From contig JAMDHS010000008.1 of assembly GCA_029717555.1 (NCBI GenBank), positions 310,001-374,000 of the forward strand: DNA of 64,000 bases, in the 5' to 3' direction. A program made the position numbers and the translations under genes. Position 1 is the stretch's first letter, and every line of letters starts with the position of its first letter. Of the stretch, positions 23,201-34,546 are shown one piece after another. The notes beneath the pieces are model-generated. The model did not search any database and was not told the DNA's origin. It saw nothing but the letters and a program-made list of their open reading frames with translations. This DNA comes from Peribolospora baueri. Lineage: Eukaryota; Basidiomycota; Peribolosporomycetes; Peribolosporales; Peribolosporaceae.

Positions 23201-23808
23201 AGGCTTTACTCCTCTCTTTCACAAACGTCCACCCCCGCTGAATCTCGTCCACCAACGCGGCCGCACCTCTGAGCTCCTCCAACAGCTCGTCGCAGGCCTG
23301 GCGGTAAGCGCTGATCTCGGCGAGCTTCCTCCTGTAGATGTCCTCCTGTTCGTGCTCCATCAGCGCTCCAACACGAGAGAACCAGTCGAGAAAGCTTTGA
23401 GGAGTTGTGATCGGTGCGGACAGGGACATGATATCGGGGACGGGCGCTGAAGGACAAGGGGAAGCGCCAGGGGGCGGCGAGCTCGCCAGTCGCGCTTCCG
23501 GAAGCACATTGGCAAGCGGTTGGGTCGCTTCTTCCAGTGCCGCTTGCCTTGCATCGAAGAGCTGGAGAGGGGAGACGTGGTTGGCATCAGCGAGTGCGCT
23601 TTGTCCCTGGGAGTATTAGCCTTGTCGTTCCGCTCACCTCGCTCGCGCTGGCTCGTTGCCGTCTTTCGATCGCCTCCTGCAGTCGGCTTACGCTCAACTT
23701 CTCAGCGGCGCTGAGAGGTGCCTTGGTCTCTGCCCAATCTTCCAAGTTCAGGCGTCCGGATGTCGAAGCTGACGCGGCTTTCCGGGTGGGCACGGACGTC
23801 GTAGCCAT
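20259..23808 (-). CDS. COG3: Conserved oligomeric Golgi complex subunit 3
   Basis: Lobe A subunit of the COG vesicle tether (yeast Sec34), which acts in retrograde intra-Golgi traffic. Multi-exon on the minus strand, starting MATTSVPTRKAASASTSGRL. Recognisable blocks in order: FLDWFSRVGALMEHEQEDIY, EELRGAAALVDEIQRGWTFV with a coiled coil running to ACENLLDEQ, NELLQLTDAIDARLQYFAEL, LPGESLVLQDDFLTMLERLD, YLIRFQQCMTRSMTLIKMYF, TRLLLYSKFSSQAPTLRGLI, KLEALCEACTIMQAF, HLLLLKEMLASIDLTQVD and the C-terminal DVYRPFLNLVRSEYDFVVSS. This order is that of COG3. An acidic Glu-rich insertion (near 21880-21990) sits between the middle helices. The gene ends FHDGGQ at 20259. Exon borders were not all resolved. 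Confidence 0.92.
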
Positions 23809-23976
23809 TGCTGGCGGAATGCCCACCGAGGTGTTGGTGTTCGGGGACAAGGATGATCGGACGCGGTGAGAAATCGAGTCTGGTCTCACTGCAGAATGTA
23901 CTCTCTCTTTGTCTGCTTCTACCACTCCCTGATTGAATCTCTTTCCCACTCATTCCGGTTTCTTATGTACATCATC

Positions 23977-25199
23977 TCACAAGGCCTTGCTCAGGATCTC
24001 GTAGTCATAATCATCCTCCTCTCCCTCTCCCTTCCCTACTGCGAGGACCTGGCTTGGCGAGATTTCGTCCGGGGTATACCTTCCCAAGTTGCAAGGCAGC
24101 TGTCCGTTAGCGGTGTATTCCAGGCCGGTGTGTACACTACCATGCGCAGTTCTTTGCTCACCCTATCCGCGAGTAGAACTTGATTGCTAGCACATTGGCT
24201 GGTAAATGAAAAAGCATGAGCACTTCAGTAAGTAAGCGAGAAGCAGACACGGGGGGTCGCGAGAGTGTAGCGCCCCCAAGCCCAGTCTGCGAGGTTCTCA
24301 CCCCTGAAGACGGTCAGCATGATCTTCTTCATTCTTGTCGACCTGGCAATCTCCTCGAGGCACTTCATCAGAGCCGATCCGTAGCCTTGGCCCCGGATAG
24401 ACTGGGATATCTGAAGCTCGTAGCTGACAAGCAGAGCATACCGCTATGAGTCCAAGTACACGAGAGTGTTGGTTTGCACAAGGATGAACCTGCCTCACCA
24501 GTACGCCACTTCGATGGCCTCGTCGCCCATGGTCTCTTCCCAGTCGAATCTCCACATGACGAAGCCCAAGACGGGATATCGCGCCTGGACGTACGCCGCA
24601 CTGCGCTCGCCCCGATCTCGGAGGATGAGAAAGCGCGAAGCCGGGTGGAAGAGCTCGGCGCGTTTCTTCGACGAGTCCCACCCCTCCTCCGAAGATTCAT
24701 ATCTGAAGTGGAAGAGGGAGCAGGTAGCAATGGGTGAGGAGCGAGTTGAACGCGCCGAGAGCGACTCTTCCGACACCGCTTTCCTCACATGCTCTTCATG
24801 TTGCGCTCCAATAGCGAGAATATCTCCTCCCTCTGCTTCGAGCCGATCCAGTCTGCTCTCTGGACTGATACGTCGCGCCTGCATGAAAGGGATGAAAGGG
24901 GCCTCCATTGGAAACTGTCCGTGTGCCGGCCATCGAGCTCGTCCACGGGCAGGAGCCAGCTCACTCTTCGGCCCGCAAAGCCTTCAGAGCGTAGCATGCG
25001 TCCAGCGGCCATGCGAGCTGTTCGTTCCAAAGCTGGAGGGAAGAAGCGGAGTGTTCAGCCTTAGTAATCCAACATGTTGTTGTAAGACTGCGATGGCGAG
25101 GCCAGCAAGCACCTTTTTTGCCGCCGTGACAGCGTCAGGCATGGTGGTAGCTTGCTGAAGGACGCTCACCACGCGTTCCGCCTTTTTTATGGTCGTCAC
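23977..25199 (-). CDS. NAT4: N-alpha-acetyltransferase 40 (Nat4/NatD)
   Basis: GNAT-fold enzyme that acetylates the N-terminus of histones H4 and H2A. Exons join in phase to give a protein with these blocks: TAAKKLWNEQLAWPLDACYA, the NAA40-specific stretch QREEIFSLLERNMKSMYESS followed by EEGWDSSKKRAEL, the core GFVMWRFDWEETMGDEAIEV, the acetyl-CoA loop motif SIRGQGYGSALM (R-x-x-G-x-G/A), STRMKKIMLTVFR, ANVLAIKFYSRIGYTPDEI and the ending DYDYEILSKAL. These match NAA40 from end to end. The first intron has a clear TTACTAAG branch site. The gene starts 169 bases past the NAA40 stop of its same-strand neighbour COG3, so the two are in tandem. The N-terminal methionine choice (25199) is plausible, not certain. 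Confidence 0.9.
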
Positions 25200-25725
25200 A
25201 ACCCGCCGTCAAACAGGAGAAAGGGTTCGTCGTCTCCTACAAGCGCAGGCGCTGGTCGGCGCTTTTCTGTGCAGTCGAGCACGACCGTATCGTGCGAAGA
25301 AGATCCACCATCGTGAAGACCTCCGCTGCGATCAAAGGCGCTCCTACTCGTCGTCTATTGTCTTCTCATCTCCATCTCCGACACCGCCTTTCTCCACTGT
25401 TGGTGTTTTTCGAAAGCACAGACAGGTCATATATTTCGGAAAACATTCCATCACTCAGCGGTGCGGTGTGTCGTGATCAGTACGAGTGCACTGGGCCATG
25501 TGGTTCGTGCAGAAAGCGCCCGGCCCATGTCTCGGAATGACAGAACACGGACTTCTACATTCGTGAAACCTCTCCTATCCCTTTGCCCTGCAACATCAAG
25601 TCAGATGTGAGCCTAGAAGGACTCTGACCACGACATTAAAGCGGCAGCAGCTTGCTTAACCTGCCCCCTTCGTTTGTTCCACTCAACCTCTACCTCGTTG
25701 CGAGGATTCAAGGAGGGCTTCAAAA
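25200..25725. other. Intergenic region, NAT4 / F-box gene
   Basis: Divergent promoter region between NAT4 and the F-box gene. Two overlapping small plus-strand ORFs (25189-25540) have no motif and overlap the NAT4 start; I do not treat them as genes. Confidence 0.45.
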
Positions 25726-26697
25726 ATGCGAGGGGCGACCGACTTGCCCGTCGAGCTCGTCCGTGATATCTTCCTAATGGCCGGTGCCGAGGACAGGCCG
25801 ACGGCGTTCTCGCTCTTGACCGTCTCCAAGACGGTGCACGACTGGGTGAGGCCTCTGCTCTACGATACCATTGTTTGCCTTTGCCCGCGCCATTGGGAGA
25901 ACTTCAAAGTCGGTGTCCTCCGAGCACCCGAGGCCAGAAAAAGGGTCACAAGGGTCGTCTTCGACAAGTCGTACGACGACGACGTGCGTGCGTCATTCGT
26001 GGCGAATAAAAATATTTTTGTCAACCTGAAAACCCTCATCCTCAAAAGCCACCGATTCAACGTGTCCGAGCAGAGTGACTTTGACGAAGCTCAGCGCTCT
26101 CTCGCGCCCACCGCTCTTATACTGCACGACATGAAGACCTTGCCGTCTTGGTCGATCCTCGATACGCTGTGGATTGGCTCGTGGAGCGTCGTCCATTATT
26201 GGTGGGACCAAGAACTGTCTAAAATCTCGACGACGTGCCCCAACGTGCATACCCTCGTGGTAGAATCGTTCAGATTCAAACCCCAGGAGTTCCCGGTGCT
26301 CGTGTTCGAGGCCGAGACGTACGCACCCACCATCGAGACGCTCGTCCTTTACTTGGGACGCCGTTACGGGTATCGCACCAAGGTTTGGACGGAAAGCATG
26401 TTCATTCGCGTGATGTCGGCAGTGGAGAAGTCGCCGATCAGGCCGCACAGACTGAACATTTACTTGTACTGGGATGGCGGTCAAGGCGCGCTCGAACCTA
26501 TCTACGCACCGCCGGATGAACGAGGGGACGAGGAGGGCGACGAGGGCCATGAGACGTTCCTGCCCCAAGATCCCCAGTGGCACTGCCTGCTTCCGGACGA
26601 CGAAGCCTGGGTGTCTTGTGAGCCGCCGCCTAACTTACGTGCAATGCCGGAGCTACCCAAGGGCGTCGAAAGGGCCGACGTGATGCTGCATCGTTAG
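25726..26697 (+). CDS. F-box-like protein, intronless
   Basis: A 323-aa protein with no introns, unlike nearly all its neighbours. The N-terminus, TDLPVELVRDIFLMAGAEDR and then AFSLLTVSKTVHDWVRPLLY, is a typical F-box/F-box-like helix set (L-P-x-E-[LI] core), which binds Skp1 and recruits targets to an SCF ubiquitin ligase. The rest contains LRR-like hydrophobic spacing (FVNLKTLILKSHRF, CPNVHTLVVESFRF, TIETLVLYLGRRYG), in the style of the many fungal F-box proteins of unknown target. The C-terminus is acidic (DERGDEEGDEGHE). The substrate cannot be inferred. The start is the first ATG, nine residues before the F-box leucine-proline. Confidence 0.78.
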   Translation: MRGATDLPVELVRDIFLMAGAEDRPTAFSLLTVSKTVHDWVRPLLYDTIVCLCPRHWENFKVGVLRAPEARKRVTRVVFDKSYDDDVRASFVANKNIFVNLKTLILKSHRFNVSEQSDFDEAQRSLAPTALILHDMKTLPSWSILDTLWIGSWSVVHYWWDQELSKISTTCPNVHTLVVESFRFKPQEFPVLVFEAETYAPTIETLVLYLGRRYGYRTKVWTESMFIRVMSAVEKSPIRPHRLNIYLYWDGGQGALEPIYAPPDERGDEEGDEGHETFLPQDPQWHCLLPDDEAWVSCEPPPNLRAMPELPKGVERADVMLHR

Positions 26698-26887
26698 CCG
26701 GTGTAGAGGTCCCGAAGGTCTTCATTGGCGAAATGCGCTATCGAGGCCTCTCGAGTCGTACGCAATGAAGCGATAAAAAGGTCCAAATCCACCGTTCTGT
26801 CTCGCGTCTACGAAACCGGTGCAGGGGTATCGTGCTGCTTCTGTTCGTCAGTAGGTATAACGTGGAGTACACGTCGTAACGACCTCG

Positions 26888-27937
26888 TCAATCTTCCTGT
26901 AGGCTTCTGAACCATGCTGAATAGGCGCCTTCAACGTCGAACAGCATCTGTCGCGCCTGCTCCTCTGTGATCTCGTCTGAAGCCTTCATTTGATTGAGCG
27001 TAATCAACCTGTGTGTGCCGGCGGCGGTGAGCGTGGTCAGTCGTCAAAGCAGGGAAATAAAGCAACCGTTGCAAGACTGCGAAACTCGCCAGTGGAGAAT
27101 TCTCGCCCTCCCCTCCCCTTCCGAAGACCCCTTGAAACGGGAATAGCTCGCCATGAGGTCGGCCAAGCGAGGATGCAGCTGATCTTTGGCTCGCAGCTTC
27201 AGCTTCAGCGCGTCCATGAAAGTGATAAAGTCCTTTTGGCGGGAGACAAAAAAGAGTCACAATGAGCCCCGCGTCCTCCCTACCCTTTCCCGCCCGCAAA
27301 GTTCTCCTACCTGGGTCGTCTCGGCCACCCATTTGCCAGTCTCCACGCTTTGACCCATGCCTCCCTCCGTGGCATGCTCGACCGTCGCTGGGACGCCAAC
27401 CGCTAATCGGTGCGCCGCCGCAGGATAGTCCATCTATTAGAGCGAAGATACCCGTGAGTCGCCCGTCTCGTCCCCTATCCGTTGGGACCCACTTACCTTG
27501 TACATTCGCATGAAGGCCGCAAGGTCGGGTACGCTCTCGCCCTGCACTAGTTTAAATATGGTCTTGTACTGAGCAAGCAGACGTGTGCATGCAGGGGCGT
27601 ATCTGCAAAAGAGAGAGGCGTAGCATACGAGGTTTGAGTCGTCGGCTCCCCCGGAGGCCACGACTCGTATCCACGACTCAAAAGCTTCCCGAAAGCTGCT
27701 CACTGGCTCTGGGTTATGGAATCTCGCACGTACGCGCGCTCAAGGTAGTCCAGGCTGACTATGAGACTGAATAGGGTGGCCATGTTCTCGTACCGCTCAC
27801 GCTCTGTGTTGGTCGTGTACAGGCGAGCTTCCTTTGTGGGCCACAGCGGGATGCGAGCAGACTCAACAGGTGTTCGCACCGGGCCAGCGGTCAAGTCAAC
27901 GCACCTCGTAAGGATTAATGCCGCCGTAGGATGACAT
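26888..27937 (-). CDS. VPS28: ESCRT-I subunit Vps28
   Basis: Component of ESCRT-I on endosomes, which sorts ubiquitinated cargo into multivesicular bodies. Multi-exon on the minus strand: a first exon MSSYGGINPYE (27937-27905), then EARLYTTNTERERYENMATL, SLIVSLDYLERAYVRDSI, YAPACTRLLAQYKTIFKLV, MDYPAAAHRLAVGVPATVEH, the C-terminal four-helix part WVAETTQDFITFMDALKLKL followed by RAKDQLHPRLADLMASYSRF, and the end LITLNQMKASDEITEEQARQ plus MLFDVEGAYSAWFRSL. Both the core-binding N-terminal half and the ESCRT-II-binding C-terminal domain are present. Length and order match Vps28. Short introns (gtgcgt, gtgagc donors) separate the blocks. Confidence 0.94.
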
Positions 27938-28377
27938 GTTGCCGAATCAGCGTGTTCGCCGACGAGTCTCTACTATGAGCAAAGGGCCAGTTCGACGTTT
28001 GTCATGTAAACGCACGCACGGTCCTTGCCGAGCGGGTTGGAGGTGACCGGCGTCCTAGCTTGCGCCGCAGCACCGCCGCAGCATGCCGCCGTGGCCGCGA
28101 TCCTCCTTCGTCAACTGTCCACGTCCAGGATCACGTCCTTTGTTCCAGTGTCATCCGTCAACCAAGCTGTCAGGTATATAAGAAAACAGTGTCCATAGCA
28201 GTGATGACGTTTACGCACTTGCTATCTCGTCTTCCCTACCACGATACTACTCTCGTGGTCTTTTCTTCAACCTTTTTTTTCTTTCCCTTTGATCAGACAA
28301 ACCAGCCGTCGCCGGCGACGTTTCTCCGGCCTTGATCTGGCCTGACGAGAGAATAGCCACGGATTAGGCCCGTTACA
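27938..28377. other. Intergenic region before the Gag-like fossil
   Basis: No gene seen. A TATATAAG sequence lies near 28174 and a T-rich run near 28265-28290. Confidence 0.4.
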
Positions 28378-29459
28378 TTGTCATACTGGCCAAGGTTCCT
28401 CGCCGAGACACGCGAGCCATCGACGAGGCCGACACGTCAATCGGCTGGCATGCAGCTTACATTCGGGGACGCTCGCAGTGCTTCGGCTAACCCGCACCGA
28501 GCAGCGATGGCCTTTCCGGGCCATCCGACCCAGCAGCAGTTCGGGCCAATGTTCAACGGAAGGACGGCATCTTCCCGTCAGAATGCAGTGCATCCTGACG
28601 GAGAACGATACTCCGAGTCAGGCGGCTCGGTTTCTTCGTCGCCGCTGGCGCCGCTTTCCTCCTCCGAAGGAGATGATGACACCATCGTTAACCTAGAAGA
28701 GGAAGGGAACAGGGACACACCGTCTCCGTCTTACGCGAAGGTGACGATGACTACCCAATGGGCGAGGAATGCTCGGACGACGACTGTGAAGATGACGATA
28801 GCTACTCAGAAGGCGACGAGGGCTCGGACGACGATTGTGAAGATGGCGGTGCCTACCCAGTGAGCGGAAAGGACCAGAACGACGATATTGATGATGATGA
28901 CTACCCTCTAGGCGAGGAGGACACGGACGAAATCTTACTGCCAACGTTCAACGGCACCGGGGCGGTCGACGTGCACACCTTGAAGTGCATGCAGAGATGG
29001 TTCCGTACTTTTAAGGTGCATCGGGAACGTTGGACCGACATCGCGGAGAGTTATCTTCGCAGCGAGGCGGCGGGCTGATACGAGTACTTAAAGAGATGCA
29101 ATGGGCGCGTCACGCCTGAGTGGACGGTGTTCAAGACCGAGATCCTTGAGCGCTACGAGACGCATATGGACCGGGAATTGGCTATGAGCGACCTCTTCGA
29201 GAACACCTTCGATGGCGATCTTGCTGGGTACATCGGCGCCTTCTGCCTCTACGAGGCCCGAATTGCTCATCGGCTAGACTTCACCGACAGTGTCCAACTC
29301 TTCCTCAGCGCCTTGCCCACTCTGCGGAGGCGCGTTCCCGCGAAGCGGCTGACGACCATCGAAGAGGTGTACCAGGCCGCGCTTGATTCAGAGCAAGAGC
29401 TAGCGAAGGAAGCAGAGAACGCCGAGAAACGGCCGGCCCGGTCAGCTTGGTCTCGTTAG
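28378..29459 (+). mobile_element. Retrotransposon Gag-like fossil (LTR-element kin)
   Basis: Intronless, plus-strand coding remains. An acidic, repeat-containing N-terminal part is followed by a segment beginning around LPTFNGTGAVDVHTLKCMQR and ending around 29459, with the Trp-rich helical pattern of Ty3/gypsy-type Gag capsid proteins in fungi. No protease, reverse transcriptase, integrase or terminal repeats are visible nearby, so only a Gag part remains. It looks broken in at least one place and not intact. Age cannot be stated, but the coding pattern is still legible, so it is not very old. A host-adopted gag-derived gene is an alternative. Confidence 0.6.
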
Positions 29460-30049
29460 TGCGCCGCGGAATCGCCAGGTCTCTCCAGCGCGACCCAGGG
29501 AGAATGTATTTTTGCCACTCCGAGCTTGCAACGCCCGCGCGAAGTCTCCGCACCGCTTTTGTTTTACCGACACGACCTTGGACATCGACGGAGGAAATTG
29601 CGTCTCATGAAACCGTAGTGGTCGTAGACGTCATCTATGTTAGGCCATGGTCATGACTCCGACGTTGAAATTGCGTCGGCAGGGTGAAGCAGCCTACGAA
29701 AGCGGTATCTGCAATTGGATACGTCCGATCTTGTGGGCCACATGCTGGAAAGAGACATCCGCACGAGCATGAGAGAGACACTGAAAGGAGGAGGAGAGGA
29801 AGCTGACATGATAAGGTATGGAAGATGCGCAAAGGGGTACGTGTTCACGATGTTGACCCGTTCGCTAACCTGTCGTCGACGACGAGACGTGAACGCGTGC
29901 ATGCCTCCTTTCACGCATCATCTTTGGCTCCGCTCTTCACCCCTTCCAGGACCAGGCCATGGCGAAACTCAGCTCGAGCAAATGGAGGATGCCTCTGAGC
30001 TCGCGATCCAGACCTAGATCGGAACTCGACGAAGCTCCATCAGTCCGGT
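29460..30049. other. Intergenic region, Gag-like fossil to amylase
   Basis: No supportable gene; holds the 3' end of the amylase gene (minus strand). Short overlapping ORFs on both strands show no motif. Confidence 0.45.
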
Positions 30050-33000
30050 TTATTTCTCTCGTCGAGCGCACAATGACACTTCCTAGAAAGAGCAGAGCAG
30101 ACTGATCACGATCATGACTCACCCTAGCTCTCCCGCTCGACGTCGAGCTCGTAAAACTACCCCCATTGCCGACCGTGGTGGTCCCGCAGTCGATCAGGTC
30201 GGTGATCTGGGTGCCGCTCGCAAAGCTCGAGTTGCTGACGGAGTACGATTGAGAGCCACTGCTGGAACCAGCGTTGGTGAGCACGACGACCAATGGACCC
30301 TTGGCGAAAGCAAAGAAAGAGCTTGAAGTGCCCAAGACGTTCTCTTGGCCAGTATAGAAAGTCGAAACCACCCTGCCAGCTAGAGCACGGATGCTGTTGA
30401 CCCTGGCAATGTACTTATAGAGCGTTGACCCCGTGTTGAAGGTATTCCACATCGGCTCGCGGTTGTTAGGGTCGCCGCTGTAGAAAGGGGCAAGATTTGA
30501 TGTAAGAAGGAGGGAAGCGTTTCAGGCCGCCACTATGAGCGCTCACTTTCCGGTGAAGCCTTGTTCAAAGCCATAGTAGACACTGCGAGGAAATGAACGA
30601 AATGGTTGATGGCGTGAGGCGAGACCAAAGCTGCGAACGACAGACAGCTCACATTGGAATCTGCAAGTTGGGGAGGCACGAGCGCGATCGTCAGCATCAT
30701 CAATGTCTCCTGCGATTCACAGCAAACCCTTTCTCACCCCATCTCCGAGGAGGACGTAACTGATAACATTCTCGTTCAGAGACGAATCAGTGGTGTAGGA
30801 CCCGAACCGAGGGTTGTCCTGCCACCGAGAAGAAGCAGAATACAATGTTACTACATCAAGCCTTGAAGATAAAATGCGATAGGCAAACTCACTTGGTTAT
30901 CCACAAAGTTGCCCAAGACGGTCGGATCTTTGAAATTCGACTTGATGCTGACGACCCGGTAGCCCAACGAGTCAGCACGCTGTGACTGGAGAGAAAGGAG
31001 GCTCTCTCGCATACCTGGAGATCTCGGAAGCCAAGTCGCTGAATGAGCCTTGGCCGCTGAAGGCTCGGTAGAGCGGGTAATACAGCGGCTGATGGAAGCG
31101 CGAGCACAGAGAGGCGAGGAAGGACAAAATCGATGGGTTCACGGCTGGAGGTCGGAATGGCAAATGAAGCATGAAGAGGCGATGACACACTTACATAGTT
31201 CAAAGTGCTGTCCAGGTAATTCTGGTAAGGTCCCACGTAAGCGGGGTCTCCGTCAAATACCTCTCCCTGTGGTTTGCAAAAATGGTCCTACCAAGAATCA
31301 GCGCAAGTCGAACAAGACGACGTCTCTGAGGGACGATACATGGACGGATCGTGAGTGTGTATTCAACTGACGGTTGCGAAGACGCCGGCGGCAGATTGGA
31401 AGCCGCTCCACTGGCGTCCATGAGGTAGGCCGACATCGTTCGTCAACGGACGTGGATGAGCATCGACGCCAACTAGAACGAAGAGAAAGCCGAGCAAGAC
31501 TTACAAAGCTCTGACGGACGTGCTTGATGGTATCTAATAAAAACAAAGGTTTGTTTAGGGAGGAGGGTGGACAACAAAGCGTCATCGGCGTCGTCTCAGT
31601 CTCGTCGTCATCTTCACTCACCGATTCTCAACCCGTCGATGCTGTAATTTGCGACAAGCTGGGGAATCCAAGCGTACCACGCTTTGATGATGTCGTTGTT
31701 CTCCGTGTTGACGTCTGGTAAGGAGGCAGACGAGCCTGAGAGCCAGCATCTATCATGGCGCGAAGACGAAGAACAACACAAATCATGAATGCGGATGCGC
31801 AGTCGGATTCCGCAGATGCCCTCATGAGCTCCTCACTGCTCAACGGAGGTCTGGTTGTTGTAGTCGATGGTGCAAAAGTCGTGGAAGCTCGTCTAACATC
31901 ATGCAAGGAAGGGTTACGAAGCCAGTGAGCCGGCAGCCGAAGCTAACTCCACCTCCGCTCCGCCTCATCATGATAGGTGCCTCGCCGCCTTTGCCGACGA
32001 GGCGAGGGCTTTGTGCAAAAACGGCTTACGGGCGGAGGCTGATTGAAAGGGGCAGGATAAGAGGAGTAGGAGACCCCGCTTTCGTTGGCTGCGGAGCCGA
32101 AGTGGTTCACTGGGCGAAGAGGATATAGGGTTTGCGAGATGAGCAAAGCCGCGAGGATGAGATAGTTTCGATTGCGTTGTCATGTCGACGGAGAAGCGCC
32201 AACATACCGACGATGTCGACCATCAAGCTCATGTTGCGGGAATGCAAAGCCGAGGCAAGATTGTTGAGGTTGGACGCCGAACTGTAAAGAAAGTCCAAGG
32301 TTATCTTTTATCTGACACCTTTTGATGATCCGAGGGGACATCGGAGGTACAAGAAGCGGCCTCGCTAACCCGAAGTGCTGATTCAACTCGTAAGGATTGT
32401 CTTGCCAATACCTGTACCATCGACGCACCCGGTTAGCCCTGGTTTTGTGTCAAAAAAGCATACCCGCCGACGCTCACCCGTGGTAAGCATAGCCCGAGCC
32501 AGTATCGCCTTCGATGTTGTGTACGATGGGCGATATCCATACAGCATCAAAGCCCATTCCTGCGATGTAACTGGCCCAGACAGGTCCGAATGCCGCCGTA
32601 AGATCTCGTGGCTGTCGCTTACGACGTCGACTCTGCCAGGGCAGGAAAAGACCGAGACAGACGACTCACTCGAGCTTAGACTCGATGCCGGCCCAGTTTC
32701 CGCCGCAATATTGGCGAGCGGACGTGTCGCAGGACGGAGTGGAGCCATCGCCGACGGCGAAGCGATCTGTGACGACCTGCGGGTAGACGTGAGGAGGAGG
32801 AACGGAGAGACGAAGTTTGGCGTGGGGATTCGTTGGTCTAGCTGAAGCCGTTTCCGACCGAACGAACCGCCGGCAAGCTACGAAGAGCTCCTGTGCAGAG
32901 GATTCGATCAGAAAGAAACCAAGGAAGCCGGCTAACCTGGTAAATGGATTTTTGCCTCCATTGGTCGGCCGTCTGCCTCTTGTGCAAGAGGGGCACACCG

Positions 33001-33062
33001 AGGACCGTGGATGCGAGCAGGAGAATGGGTATGGGATTGAGCACACTTGAGTGGACAAGCAT
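30050..33062 (-). CDS. Secreted GH13 alpha-amylase (Taka-amylase type)
   Basis: Extracellular endo-acting starch-degrading enzyme. The minus-strand gene has many short introns. The start MLVHSSVLNPIPILLLASTV is a signal peptide, followed by a Lys-Arg site (LLHKRQT) suitable for Kex2 cleavage. The barrel has SIYQVVTDRFAVGDGS, CGGNWAGIES, GFDAVWISPIVHNIEG and YAYHGYWQDNPYELNQHFG. Conserved region I reads DIVVNHFG, region II GLRIDTIKHV (nucleophile Asp), region III GVFATGEVFDGD (acid/base Glu) and region IV FVDNQDNPRF (third Asp). In region IV the His that normally precedes the catalytic Asp is Gln; it falls at an exon end (CAA before the intron, GAC after). Domain C follows the segment DPNNREPMWNTFNTGSTLYK. 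The last small exon is uncertain. Confidence 0.9.
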
Positions 33063-34546
33063 AGCGAAGACAGAGAACGGAGAGGGTTAGGAAAAGGAGG
33101 GAAGAAGATAGGTTCGAGTAAGGCGCAGCCTCCTTTAAGGATTGCCCCGGTGGAGAATCCGGGGCAAGAAGAGTGTACCGAGATCCCGAGACACCCAGAG
33201 AGGGACTCTGTGCAGAGAGAATGCTGTTAAGGAGGCCTGGAGAGGCGACGAGAGCGCGGGTAAGGTGTGGGAGCGGGGGTGCCAAAGAGGGAAGTAAGCG
33301 GGGCAAGTGATGGTGAGAGGCAAGAGCGAGGCGGTGGACATGCGAGGTCAGCTTGCCGATACATCCTTCGTCCTCCTAACGGATGAGGCGGATCGTCGGC
33401 CTGCGTTCAGCCTGGGCGGACGCTGGCTCCCTCTCCCGCTCGGTCGTTGAAGCCGGTCGAGGCGAGGGAGCTTGGGCCGAAAGCGCACCGTCAGGTCATT
33501 TGCGACTACGGTAGGTCACCTGCGATGCCCTGCTTGGTGGGAGAGAAGAATAGATGCGATCCAAAATCACATCCGTTGGTGGGGTCGAGCGCCAAATCCA
33601 GACTCCGATCCGAAGCGGCCCTGGCGAGCTGTTGGCGTCCGCCCGTGTTCACTCAAGTCACAGCAAGTCCATCCTGTACTACGCAAGTCGCCCGGATTTC
33701 CCTCTCTTTCCGTCTCCTATCGCGTCCCGCTTGCATTTCTCTGCGGCCCGACCGGTGTTCTAGGCAACACGGTATACACAGATAGACAAATTACACACCA
33801 ACTTGGGCGTTCACTCCCAAGGACACAGACACAGACCCATTAGGTTGCCATCCGCTGGCGGTCATACGGCAGTGGAGGAGCGACGGCTGCTCGAGATGAG
33901 GTGGAAGACCTAACTAAGGCAGACCCAGCGCCGATCGAGTGATCACTGGCGATGTGACATCATGCCGCAACAAGAAAGGAGAGAAGGCGACCCATCTCGC
34001 ACGATGGAAAGCAATAGATCTGTCCCCACCAAGAACTGAAGGAAAGAACCATGGACAGCGTGGGATCAGGTAGGAACACGACGAGGACCGCGTGAGAGCG
34101 AGCCCAAAGGTCAGTTCACGATCAGAGCGGCAGGGGCACACAGAGAACACATGAACTTGGGAAGATCCTGCTCGCGATTCGGGCGGCGCTCTAGAATGGA
34201 GGAAGAAGATCGTGGGGCCGGCACGACTGGCAACCCTGAAAATCAGTGCGCTGCGTGGCGGAGACAGGGTCAAACCGCGCGCCATTCGACCATCGCACCT
34301 GAGTCTTTTCGACTATCATCTCTGGCCGTGAGCGTGCTGTGCTGGATGTGTTGTCAGACGGTCATCGGGTCGCAGAGAGGTGACGTCCGTTTTGTGGACG
34401 TCGATCACAGGTGCCGCAGCGGGAGCGAGGCCGATCACGTCGAGTATGCGCTTCCGTTCTCCTCCCACTTCATGTTGAACGATCTTCAGCGCGCCATCTC
34501 TCCCTGACGACTAACAGGAACAGGCTCGGCGCGGACGCCCGCAGGC
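33063..34546. other. Intergenic region, amylase / LAMTOR1-like gene
   Basis: About 1.5 kb between divergent genes, probably carrying the regulated promoter of the amylase. No ORF with protein motifs is seen. Small ORFs such as 33447-33843 and 34151-34507 overlap in several frames and look random. Confidence 0.45.
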
